A stretch of 64,000 bases of DNA from NCBI GenBank assembly GCA_951213105.1, contig OX578146.1, positions 51,788,775 through 51,852,774 of the forward strand. Reading direction: 5' to 3'. The notes under the pieces are model-generated. The model saw nothing but the letters and a program-made list of their open reading frames with translations. It was not told the origin of the DNA and did not search any database. Of this stretch, positions 22,124 through 33,100 are shown in pieces. How positions within the stretch are numbered: the stretch's first letter is position 1; each line of letters starts with the position of its first letter. This stretch comes from Amaurobius ferox. Taxonomy: Eukaryota > Arthropoda > Arachnida > Araneae > Amaurobiidae. A program made the position numbers and the translations under genes.

Positions 22124-23003
22124 TCTGATCAGCACATGACTTTCCTTATATAATGCAATGAATTTACTTCTTTTACAGTAAAAAACATAGATTGTTTTTA
22201 CTTTTAGATACTTAGATATTGAATTTTTGTCGATGAGTCGTCATTTTCATTGATTTAGCGTCATTTTTTTTTCCATTTGGCTAGTTTTTCGTTAATTTAG
22301 CAACATTTAAAAAAGTCGCCAAGTTGGCGGCATTCCACCAAATTCGTCGTCAAAATCTCGCCAAGCGTTATGGAGAAAAATAAGTTATTCTTACAGCATA
22401 TAAATGACTATTGGCGTTCAAATACAAAAGTATTACTCAAAGTATCCTTTTTCATGAATGGAACGAGCTAGATCCACGAGAATGATATCACTTAATTTAT
22501 CGCATGGTATTACATACGAAAAGTGAACATGTTTCTCAAAAGGAAGTATTTTTTTTTTATTTCATATGATTTTTTGATAATATTTTTGAAAAATGTGCAA
22601 TATCTCGAAAACGGTTCATGTTAGCATTCTAAAATTTATGTCAATTATTTTTTAATGAAAAATTACATAAGAAATCTCTATTTGCGTAACTTTATTAGAG
22701 GTTTTGATATTTTGACGATTTTTTCAAAATTTACTCGAAAATTTAGAAGGGTTCTGAACATTCGATTGCGTATAAAAACAATAGACTTCCACTGTTTACG
22801 AATTGTAATTTTTGTACCAAATTTCGTTCGAATCGGTCCATTCGTTCGTCAGTTATCGTCTACACAGATTAGCTGACACACACACACACACACAGACATC
22901 ACCTCATAATGCTTGAAACGTGCTCTCCCGTCGAAAACTCGAATTCGAATTTTCGACCCCGTCACAATACTTTCCTTATACATTATGTATATAAGGAAAG
23001 TAA
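22124..23003 (+). mobile_element. Family A element, short form, copy A3
   Basis: Begins TCTGATCAGCACATGACTTT, so it has a small deletion in the left end. Continues with one aagttggcggcattcc module, the core ATCTCGAAAACGGTTCATG, ATTTCGTTCGAATCGGTCC, a CA run, the 28-nt palindrome at 22930-22957, and an intact hairpin ending ataaggaaagta. Confidence 0.85.
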
Positions 23004-23286
23004 TACGTAGGGATATTCCCTATAGCTTCAGTTCTAATTTGCATTGCACAACTAATTTATTTCTACAAAATTGACAGTTTAAATAAATATTTTAGGCCTT
23101 TCATCATAGAAATACATACACTGCAGGGGGGCGCTTCTCTTATAGCAGCGACACATGAATTATTGTCTCAAATGACATTTGCATTTTCTCAGTATAGAGT
23201 TTTAACTCATTACCTTTACCTCTATGTTATGTCTATTTATCACAATCAGAAACGAAGTGAAATTTCTTTATTTTTTATTTTATTTT

Positions 23287-24035
23287 TTATTTTTAACACT
23301 TTAAGACATAATTGAAAAGTGTTTATGACTTTGTTCATTCATTCTGTCTGTCTGTCCGTTCGCACGATAACTGCCGTATAAATGACTTTATCAAAATGAA
23401 ATTTTAGTATGTTGTTGAGACGGTCTGTGGGACATATGGGAATGTTATTAAATAATATCACCCAATTAGCTTTGGATTGAACCCGGGTTGAAAAAATGAA
23501 CAATGGGACCTAACTTTTCAAACATTTTTTAAACGAATTTAAAATTCACAAATTGCTTCGAAAGTTTTAAGATATATTCTAATTATACCATAAAATATAT
23601 ATAAAAAAAAAAAATTCAGCAAAATATCTTCGGCAGGTTTTTAAATAAAAATTAAAATAATAATTACACCCATATAATATGAAGAGATTACATCCCATAT
23701 TTTTTCCCAGTATAGAAATCATGATTTTAAAAGTTCTTTTAAATTTAAATTTTGTGTTGCATCCGTCCTAAAACCGCTTTATTTTTGAATAATTTTTGTG
23801 CATCTGTATTCTGCGCTAACGCAATTACAATATTTTTTAGTTTAAATGATCATCAAACTTTGATCATTTCTACAACGAAGCCTAATTTTAATGGATGCAG
23901 AATGTAAACAAGTGATTGTAAAGATGAGTTATATAAGAATTGCTGAATTTTTTTCACACAAAATTATTTAACTCTGGTATCTGGAAAAAAACTGTATGAA
24001 TGAAATATTTGTCGCATGGTAAACCCATAATCCAA
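23287..24035 (+). mobile_element. Family C element, truncated copy C2
   Basis: Starts with the hairpin-like aacactttaagacataattg / aaaagtgttt. Then tctgtctgtctgtccgtt, gataactgccg, gactttatcaaaatgaaatt, the gaacccgggttg motif and the body to about 24035. The other end is missing. Confidence 0.75.
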
Positions 24036-24159
24036 TATTTTCGGGGTTGCGATCTAGAGTTTACTTATTTATTTTGGGGGGTCAGCCTTTTCGTTTGGCC
24101 AGCTGCTCTCGAAGGATGATAGAAGACAGGATGTCGGAGGTTTCTTTAGAGATCGTATT

Positions 24160-24674
24160 TTCACTTTTCATATGTAATATCGTGCGATAAATTGGGTGAC
24201 ATCATTCTCTTGTATCTAGCTCGTTCCATTCATGAAAAAAGATACTTTGAGTAATACTTTTGTGTTTGAACGCCAATAGTCATTTATCTGCTGTAAGAAT
24301 AACTTATTTTTTCGTCCATAACGCTTGGCGAGATTTTGGTGACGAATTTGGTGGAATATCGCCAACTTGGCGACTTTTTTAAATGTTGTTAAATTAACGA
24401 AAAACTCGCCAAATGGATAAAAATGACGCGAAATCAATGAAAATGACGACTCATTGACGAAAATTCTATATCTTGGAAAGAATAAAAATATCTACTACAA
24501 AAATAATCTATGTCTATGGGAAAGAATAAAAATATCTACTATAAAAATAATCGAAGTGTCAATATGTGGGAAAGAATATAAGTATCCACTATAAGAATAA
24601 CCTGTTTTCTTTTACTGTAAAATTAGTAAATTCATTGCATTATGTAATAAAAGTCATGTGCTGCCCACATCAGA
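24160..24674 (-). mobile_element. Family A element, truncated copy A4
   Basis: Minus-orientation left half of an A element: tcacttttcatatgtaatat, then cgcttggcgagattttggtg, the module, tctatatcttggaaagaata, a short local duplication of atctactataaaaataatc-type sequence (about 24480-24560), and the terminus CACATCAGA. The hairpin half is absent. Confidence 0.75.
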
Positions 24675-25250
24675 TTACTTTTTTTAGTTTACGATTGCAA
24701 GTTGATCTTTTAAAAAAATCATTTTCTTTTTCCACTTTGAGATGGGCGATAAACATTTTTCCTCGAATTCAAATCTCTAGTTTCGAATATCAAGCAGATC
24801 TTGAATACTTACCACATCAATTTACAAATGAAACTTTTTTTTTTTAATTTTAATTATTTTACAGTAGCTTTTTATTTCAGGCACAGGTAATTATTGTAGA
24901 ACAATAGATTGTAAACACGTCTCACCTACTGAAGCTTTTATTTAAGAAAGCAAGCATTCGAACACGAGTGAAACAGCTGATACTCGGCGAAAATCACGAC
25001 AGAATGAAGTAAACAACAACGCATTAATTGCAAGAGTCAAGTGTTACGTATGGTTGAATAGCATATACACGCATTTAACATCTTAACATTCAAAGAATTC
25101 GTGTTCTAATTATGTGAAGAAGAATGATACGAGTATGCAATTTAAAAGTTTAATTAGAACACAGCAAGCAAAATCCACAGTTAAACCATATAAAGCAAAC
25201 AAATGCACAAAATACAATATTAAAATCGAAATAAAATTTATAAGAAAAAA

Positions 25251-25783
25251 TATGATGTGGGCAGCGATTGATATATTTAAGCATTTAATTGATATATTTG
25301 AGCATAGTCCTTTATTATGCGTAGTCTTTTATTTTTGATTTAGTTAATTTTTGCGGGCCATTTCGCGAAAAAGGCAGATTTTCTGTTTCTTTTTGAATCG
25401 CACCAAAATCTAATCAATATTAAAGTATCCCATAGGTGATGATTTATCTATCAAATGTTGTGATATTTGGTTTTTCAGCTAGAATGGATACATACCTGCT
25501 ATTTTGCAAAAAGCCTTTTTTTCATTTTTTATCCCGAATTGTATCAAAATCTAATCAGCACCAGGGTAATCCACAAGTGTATCATATACCAAATTTTGTG
25601 AAATTTGGTCAATTAGTTTTTTAGCTAGAATGGATACATAAATTACACACACACACACACGGCATGCTAAAAATAGTTTTATTGGATTCTAGAGTGATCG
25701 AAATGTGTAGACCCGTCGAAAATTCGAATTGCGCGATTCAAATACTTTCCCTATACATTACCAGGTATTGCAAGGAAAGTAAT
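25251..25783 (+). mobile_element. Family B element, truncated copy B12
   Basis: Starts TATGATGTGGGCAGCGATTG, then jumps at once to the body (gatatatttgagcatag), so the left region is deleted. Two internal modules, a CA run (about 25648-25660), GTCGAAAATTCG, and a clear hairpin (tactttccctatacattacc aggtattgcaaggaaagta). Confidence 0.75.
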
Positions 25784-26208
25784 AATCATTGCTACAGTGA
25801 TATCATGCAATACGATTTAACCGGTCAACACCATCCGAAAACATCAAGTATTATAAACATTTCTTTGCAAGGAGGATCCAGGACAGAAAATTTTCGAAAA
25901 AATTAATATTTTATTTATTAAGCTAAAAATAGTCTCCAAATAGTGCAGAAAAGAATGACATAAATATTACCCAAATCCTCAAATTAAAACTTTAAGAAGT
26001 TAAACATTAGAAACATGGTTTTCTGGTATTTGTTATATGAATCAGAACTTTAAAAACTTGATTTCTCAAAAATTGAATTCTTGTAAAATTTAACGTCTAA
26101 ATTGATATCTTTAGAAATATTTGAGCTAGAGCTACGAAATGTGAGACAATTTGTCTATGGTATCAACTTTAATTTGTTTTCAGGATATGTACGTATGGAA
26201 TGTGTATT

Positions 26209-27895
26209 TTTAACACTTTACAACATAGTTGAAAAGTGTTTATGACTTTGTTCATTCTGTCTGTCTGTCTGTCTGTCTGTCCGTTAGCACGATAACTGCC
26301 GTAAAAATGACTTTATCAGAATGAAACTTTAGTATGTTCAGACGGTCTGTGGGACCTATGGGAATATAAATAAATAATATCATCCAATTAGTTTTTTATT
26401 GAACCCGGGTGAAAAAATGAAATACATTGAACCCTATGGGACCTAATTTTTCAAACATTTTTTAAGCAAATTTAAAATTCACAAATTACTTCGAAATTTT
26501 TAGGAAATATTCACATTATCCCACAAAATATATATAAAAAATTTCAGTAAAATATGTTGAGTAGTTTTTTAATTAAAAATTATTTAATATAGGGTAAAAA
26601 ACAAATTCAATTAAATTCTGACTTTGGGATATCCTCCAGAAAGAAAAAAGAGATGTATTATATAATAAATATCTTTCCAAGAGTTTAATCATGTTGTATA
26701 TAAGAAAAGCTTCACATTTTAAAATAAATTTGGTAGATAACAATTTTTCAATTTTTTTTTTAATTTTATATAATTCTTCATGATATACTTATTTGAACTA
26801 GCGTCTACAGCTCGCGGATTGCGATTTATCAAAAACGCTGCAGCACGCAGTTTTGCTTTTTACGCATGCGCCTGAACTTCGCGATGATGTGGATTACGCA
26901 GGACTCTATGTTTGTTCTTGCAGTTTCTCTTTCTACGCCGGTTTATAAAGTAAATTTCTCGATTTAAAGGAATAAATTACATGATCTACGATTTCATGTA
27001 GGAATGGGGCTCGATGGACAAAGATCGTAGATAAACTTTTTTATCAGTTTGTAACGAAAGTAGCTTTAATTCATTTTTTGAAATTAAAATTAAATTTAAC
27101 CACGCGTTATAGAATTGACGATAAAATTTATTTTTAACTTTGCAACATGTTTGAAAATCAAATATCTGTTATTTTCATTTTACTCATGAAAATTCTAATG
27201 TTAAATAATGTTTTTTAATATTTTTGTATCAGCACACATATTTTAATATACTAGAGAGAGCTCTCTCTCTCTCCCCCCCCTCGACACACACCACGAATCA
27301 AAATGGAAATGTGTAGCTTTACTATTAATATGTGTACAGAGATCAGTTCGAATATAAAAAATAACAGTTGCAGATGTAACTTGAATATAAAATAAATTTT
27401 AAATCATCAGTTCAGAAAAAAATATATTGTTTCTCAACAAAGGGAAAGTGAAGATTTTATCTGAATACTGATGTAACACAATGCAGAATGTGATTTTTTA
27501 GAATTTTTTTTCTAAATATAAAACATATTCATTTTAACCCAGGGCACCTCTTCCTGAAAAACCATGGTTTAAACCAACAAGCTCTGTTTTTAACTGCATT
27601 AGTATACTATTCCGAGTCTGAATTTGCAAATTACTTAATAATTTTAACTGTACAATACTCCCAAGATCTTTATCACATTTTCAATCAGATGATTTATATT
27701 TCGATACAGTTTTAAATTTCAACATTTCATTTTCACCAAAAAAATAAATTACTGTAGTACTGTGACAATGTAAAAGATATCACCACTGAATGTATCACAT
27801 TTTAAAAATTTTTAAATGAAATTGCATTTCAGTTGGAAAGTGCTTCATAATCAATGCTTATGCATGATTTATCTTTCTTGTTAATTTACGGCGTT
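26209..27895 (+). mobile_element. Family C element, copy C3, split by about 1.1 kb of other DNA
   Basis: The start (aacactttacaacatagttg hairpin, ctgtctgtctgtctgtccgt, gataactgccg) to about 26590 and the end from about 27660 (gatgatttatatttcgata ... agttggaaagtgcttcataa, atgcatgatttatctttctt) match family C. The intervening 26590-27655 has no match to other copies and includes a CpG-rich patch, a CT run and poly-C. It may be an insertion or the longer interior of an ancestral element. Confidence 0.6.
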
Positions 27896-28100
27896 TGATA
27901 TAAAAATCAATATAAAAAGAGAGTTCTGCATTTTTTCATTTTATCTAATCAATATATCAAAATGGCAAGTTAAAAAGTATGACTGCTTATAAAAAATATA
28001 TTTATTTTATAAATAGAGTGCGAGATTCTTAAACGTTTTCATTCATTTATTTTTAATATTTTGTTTTATTTATTTTACATATCACAACTACAACTAAAAA

Positions 28101-28868
28101 TCTGATGTGTACAACACATGACTTTCCTTATATAATGAATGAATTTACCACTTTTGCAGTTAAAAAAAATGTTATTCTTATAGTAGATACTTATACTCTT
28201 TCCAAGATATTGAATTTTTTTCAATTAGTCGTCATTTTCATTGATTTAGAGTCATATTTATCCTTTTGGCGAGATTTTCGTTAATTTGGCAACATTTAAA
28301 AATGTCGCCAAGTTGGCGACATTCTGCTAAATTTGTCGCCAAAATCTCGCCAAGCGTTATGGACGGAGAAATAAGTTATTCTTACAGCAGATAAATGACT
28401 ATTGTGCGTTCAAATACAAAAGTATTACTCAAAGTATCTTTTCTCGTGAATGGAGCGAGTTAGATCCATGAGAATGATGTCACCAAATTTATTGCATGAT
28501 ATTACATATGAAAAGTAAACATGTTTCTCAACAGTTAATATTTTTTGATAAATTTTTTTGAAAAATGTCAATATCTCGAGAACGGTTTATGCTAGCGTTC
28601 TAAAGTTTATGTTAAACGTTTTCTAAGGAAAAATTACATAAGAAATGTCTATATGCGTAACTTTATTAAAGGTTTTGATTTTTTGATGATTTTTTCAAAA
28701 TTTCACTCGAAAATTTAGGGGGGTTCTGAACATTCGATTGTGCTTTAAAACAATAAGCTTCCAGTATTGATGGATTGTGATTTTTGTACCAAATTTCATT
28801 CGAATCGCTCCATTCGTTCGTCAGTACAATACTTTCCTTATACATTATGTAATATATAAGGAAAGTAA
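28101..28868 (+). mobile_element. Family A element, copy A5 with internal deletion
   Basis: TCTGATGTGTACAACACATG start, one aagttggcgacattc module, the core ATCTCGAGAACGGTTTATG, then ATTTCATTCGAATCGCTCC. The microsatellite and 28-nt palindrome are deleted: cgttcgtcagt joins directly to acaatactttccttatac and the hairpin. Confidence 0.85.
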
Positions 28869-29054
28869 TAAAAGAAAAAGAACATTTGTGTAAATATTTT
28901 TGTGTAAAAAACTATTTCTAAATAAGAGAAATAAAATTTTCTCTTCCTGACCCCCGTAAAAACATTAACATAAAGTGAATATGTAAAATATGGACTAATT
29001 TAAAAGTATATATTATAAAATTTAATAATGCAAAAATTCACACCCACGCAAGCA

Positions 29055-29113
29055 GAGCCGACCACACATCTTGCTACCGTAAACCCTTGGGTTGGTCGTG
29101 TGGTCTGGGTCTT
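29055..29113 (+). mobile_element. Second copy of the micro-element with GACCACAC termini
   Basis: Reverse-complement match to 15978-16036. Contains ccgaccacacatcttgctac and ttgggttggtcgtgtggtct, with inverted GACCACAC / GTGTGGTC. It is followed closely by a non-LTR retrotransposon fragment, which may or may not be related. Confidence 0.55.
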
Positions 29114-29501
29114 CAACACCCACGCAGAGCATCTGCATTCTAATGTATTTTAATTGCTTAGTATCCGTTGGTAATTAACTGCCTAATCTCTGGAGTATGA
29201 GTCTCCATTAGACTTTTTCAAATATTAATTCATATCCATCTGCAACAGAAAACTAATGGCCTTAACGAGTTTGCTAAAACTACTGGTTTACGAATCAATA
29301 AAAGTAAAACAAAAGTCTTAAGAATTAATGAAGAAACTTATGGAAATGTAAAACTAGAGGATGAACCCATTGCAGATGTAAATAGTTCCACTTACCTTGT
29401 TGTACTGGCGAAGAAGGAGGGTGGAACAGATGAAGAAATCAAAATAAGAATTGCAAAAGCTCAGAATTGTTTTAGAAAACTAATTAAAGTATGGAGAGCT
29501 A

Positions 29502-31073
29502 CAGTGCGCGAAAAAAGTATAAGAACAAGGGAAAACTCGCCATATCTAGAAATCTTTTAGACGGAAATATATGCAGATTTCTTAAGTAAAAATATTGATA
29601 AAATTAAGTTCTTTTTCATGTAAATTAGTTAAATTTTCCAAAAATAAATATCTATACATCTACTTTATAAATTTTAAACCCATATGATCTTGGAAAAAAG
29701 TATAAGGACAACTGTTTTTTCATCTAAAATTATAGTAAAATTTGCATATTTGAAAGCAGAAAATGACCATTTTAAATATAAAGACTGGGTTTCTAAACAA
29801 AATTCACACTTGCCTCATTTCTTCACGATTTTTGTACAATGCCAAAAGAAACTCATCTGCCTGACCTTGGAAAAGGGAAAATTCTTGCTTTTAAAGAATG
29901 TGGATTGAGTGGACATGAAATTTCGAATAAAAATTAAAAGATCTAAAATTGTAGTTTATAATTTTCTAAAAGAACCTGGAATGTATGGAATGAGAAAACG
30001 AACTGGAAGACCAGAAATTCTAACTCATCGACAGAAAATAATGGTTCTAAAAAGAGCCTGCGAGAAAAAGGAAACTGCAACTGAAGTTAGAAGAAATTTG
30101 GACTTACCATATTCCACGCGAACAGTTCAAAATGTTTTGAATAAACATCCGAATATTTGGTATGGAAAATTAATCTCAAGTCTGCCTCTTAAAAAGGAAT
30201 ATAAGGAACGCAGACAGGAATAAAAAAAAATGCATTTCTCTCGGTCCAAAATGGATTGATGTAATCTTTTCGAACGAAAAGAAGTTCAATATTGATGGGC
30301 CAGATGATTTTCGCTATTTTTGGTATAATCTGCGTAAAACAAAAGAAGTTTTTTCCAAACGTCAATACAGTGGGGGCACAGTAATGATTTGGGGTGCTTT
30401 TCCAGCAAACGGAACCACTCCTATAGTCTTTATCTGCTACAAAATGAACTCGGACAAATATGTTGATATGTTAGGCGAACATTTGCTACCTGAGGCCCCA
30501 CTAATTACTTCAGGGGACTATATTTTCCAACAGGATAACGCTTCCATACACATTTCTAAGAGTGCAAAACTCTTGTTTGAAACTAATTCAGTAAATTTAC
30601 TTGATTGGCCGGCGATGAATACCGATCTCAATCCAATAGAAAATTTATGGGGCCTTCTAGTCCGAGAAGTTTATAAAAAGGGTACAAAATATCAATGTAA
30701 ACAAGATCTTGTATTAGCCATCAAACAAGCTTGAAATAACATTTCCATAGACACTTTAAAAGAACTTTCGGCATCGATGACCTCTCGGCTTATTTAAGTA
30801 ATTGAAAAAAAAGGTTGTTTTCTTGATTATTAATAGAAATGTTAAGTATATAATTTAGAACATGTTCTTATACTTTTTTCTATATTTTCTTTAGTGATAA
30901 TCTTTATAAGGTCAACTTTTGTAAAGTTCATAATTGTTGCTTTATGTGTTGTAAATGTTATTGTATAATTTCATATTAGAGGGCAGAATTATCAAAAATT
31001 CATTTTGATAAAGTGAAAATAAAGTATATTTTCATTTAATTACATGTTATCCTTATACTTTTTTCGCGCACTG
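29502..31073 (+). mobile_element. Tc1/mariner transposon, 1572 bp, TA target site
   Basis: Perfect 22-bp inverted termini start CAGTGCGCGAAAAAAGTATA at the left and appear reversed at the right (ttatacttttttcgcgcactg). Dinucleotide TA flanks both sides (29500-29501 and 31074-31075), as expected for Tc1/mariner. It contains a single transposase with few lesions. It is nested in a non-LTR retrotransposon fragment, so it is younger. Confidence 0.95.
29839..30797 (+). pseudogene. Tc1-type DDE transposase with two frameshifts and one nonsense codon
   Basis: Starts at ATG 29839 (MPKETHLPDLGKGKILAFKE), giving a helix-turn-helix N-terminus. A one-base excess in an A run near 29930 shifts the frame. 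The next piece ends at 30223 and contains the linker GMRKRTGRPEILTHRQK. A second shift near 30215-30225 leads to the catalytic part with FNIDGPDDF (first Asp), IFQQDNASIH (second Asp) and NTDLNPIENLWG (Glu, DD34E type). A TGA at 30732-30734 replaces an expected Trp codon; the frame continues to TAA at 30795-30797. The light damage implies a fairly recent insertion. Confidence 0.9.
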
Positions 31074-31798
31074 TACTATAACCTTAATTTAAAAACCCAA
31101 ATCAACCTTTTTAATTCTTTAGTAAAGAACGTTTTATTGTATGGAACCGAAACATGGAAATTAACAAAAGGCCAATGCGACAAGGTGAATGCATGACAGA
31201 CTAAATGTCTGAGTTAAAATGTTGGTAGTATTTTGGTCTTAAGTTATTACTAACATCGAACTCTACAAGTGTACCGGACAGAAAGCAATAAAGATGGAAA
31301 TAAAAAACCATAGATGGAAATGTACTGGACATGTCTTAAGAATGCCACAGCATAACATCCCTGCTGTGGCACTTACTTGGGCTCCCGAGGGGAAAAGATC
31401 TCGGGTTCGACTCAAGTTAACTTGGAGGAGAGTACTAGAACAAGAGAGAAATCTGATGGGATGGGCGAGCTGGTCAGAAGCAAGGACTCCAGCACAGGAT
31501 CGACCAGAGTGGCGAAGCAAGCTGGAGGTCTTATGTGCCACTAGGCTTGATGAGTTATAATGATGATGAATTAATATCCATAGTATTGACTTCTATTTGT
31601 CTCACAATCATTACCAGAATGAAAGGCTAGCTTGAGAAGTCAACTCTTACAGAGTTTTTACTCACTGGAAATATCAGGGGAAAGATTTGCTTAGATATCT
31701 CAGGGAAAATCAAATTAAACTAATTGAAGTGTGGCTCAATTCGACTTTCTTATAACAGAATACATTTTAAAATAGCTTATAAATTTTTCTGTTTTTTT

Positions 31799-32940
31799 AA
31801 CACTTTACAACAAAGTTGAAAAGTGTTTATGACTTTGTTCATTCTGTCTGTCTGTTTGGCTGTCCGTTAGCACGATAACTGACGTAAAAATAACTTAATC
31901 AAAATGAAATTTTAGTATGTTGTTCAGACGGTCTGTGGGACCTATGGAAATATAAATGAATAATGTCACCCAATTAGTTTTGGATTGAACCTGGGTTGAA
32001 AAAATGAAATACATTGAACCTTATGGGACCTAATTTTTCAAACATTTTTAAAGCGAATTTAAAATTCACAAATTGCTTCGAAAATTTTTAATATTCAAAT
32101 TATCCCATAAAATATATAAAAAAAATTTCAGCAAAATATATTTATCAGTTTTTTAAATAAAAATTAAAATAATAATTACACCTCTTACATAAAGCGATCA
32201 CATGACCATTATATGAAGAGATCACGTGACCCACTTCAAAATGAAATATGGCATCCATATTGTCTCAAAATCGTGATTTTTAAAGTTCCTTTTAATTCAT
32301 ATTGAGTGTTGTATCCGTCCTAAAACCTCTTTATTTTTGCTTAAATTCTATGCATCAACGTACTGAAACAACGCAATTACAATATATTTGAGTTTAAATG
32401 ATCATCCAAATTTGATTATTTCCACAACGAAGTCTATTTTTTACTTATATAAAATGTAAACAGCAAAATATGTAGAATGAGTTGTATAAGAATTGCTGCA
32501 TTAACGCAAAATTATTAGCTCATGGCAAAATTATTAGTCCATAGCTAATTATTTAACGCAAAATTATTTAGTTCATGGAGTCTGCATAGCTGATATGAAT
32601 GAAATATTCACTGATTTTACAGAGAGAAGGACGATTTGTTTCTATGAAGTTTTAAGCATAGAGTTTAATTACTTGTAACTCCATGGTCTTAAGTTTTTAA
32701 ATAAAATAAATTATCATAGTATTGTGATGAATGAAATGAATGGGAAAATATTTATGAATGAAATGCTGCTTTTATAGAGAGAGCCAGGCGTATTATATTT
32801 CGATGGCGTCATTTGAATAAATTTCAGTTGTTTTTTATGACGTTTTCAAATATAATAAATTACTGTAGTATTATGATAATCTTAAAAACATTACCGAGGA
32901 GCCAGGCGATTTATATTTAATTGACGTCATTTGAATGAAA
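31799..32940 (+). mobile_element. Family C element, copy C4
   Basis: Hairpin at 31799-31828 (aacactttacaacaaagttg with aaaagtgtt as the other arm), ctgtctgtctgtttggctgt, acgataactgacg at 31872-31884, aacttaatcaaaatgaaatt at 31892-31911, gaacctgggttg and the body, including cgatttgtttctatgaag. The last 250 bp hold two or three partial repeats of the gacgtcatttgaataaa region, so the right side is rearranged. Confidence 0.75.
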
Positions 32941-32945
32941 CTTCT

Positions 32946-33100
32946 CTACACACACACAACACATCACCTCAAAAACGTCTAATTCGTGTTCAGGGATGTT
33001 TGAAACGTGCTCTTCCGTCAAAAACTCGAATTCGAATTTTCGACCCCCTGTCACAATACTTCCCTTATATACTATAATACTTTCACTTTATATACACAAT
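32946..33100 (+). mobile_element. Family A right-end fragment facing copy A6
   Basis: Right-terminal 155 bp only: CA run, acatcacctcaaaaacgtct, gtgctcttccgtcaaaaact, aattcgaattttcgacc, cacaatacttcccttatata, then a partial second hairpin. It abuts the hairpin of an inverted A copy, so two right ends lie head to head. Confidence 0.65.

Larger units (their letters stand above)
29240..31558 (+). pseudogene. Non-LTR retrotransposon reverse-transcriptase C-terminus, split by a Tc1 element
   Basis: Before the Tc1 insert: a frame with TTGLRINKSKTKVLRIN, YL-G-type residues, GGTDEEIKIRIAKAQNCFRK and KVWRA. After it: LFNSLVKNVLLYGTETWKL, and finally the RNA-binding-like tail at 31294-31558 (HRWKCTGHVLRMPQHNIPA, ALTWAPEGKRSRVRLKLTWR, AQDRPEWRSKLEVLCATR). 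These are the thumb and C-terminal features of LINE-type reverse transcriptases, resembling RTE-like or related clades; the clade is uncertain. Stops and frameshifts near 31195-31290 and the Tc1 insertion make it inactive. The polymerase and endonuclease parts are missing. Confidence 0.75.

Noticed and set aside
2660..25624. Similar short open frames in many B copies (for example at 2660, 9138, 18655, 20624, 25436), suggesting a conserved small protein
   Set aside because: They follow the internal 150-bp module, appear in several frames and both strands, have no common start or end, and stop codons vary between copies. Shared DNA ancestry explains the similarity.
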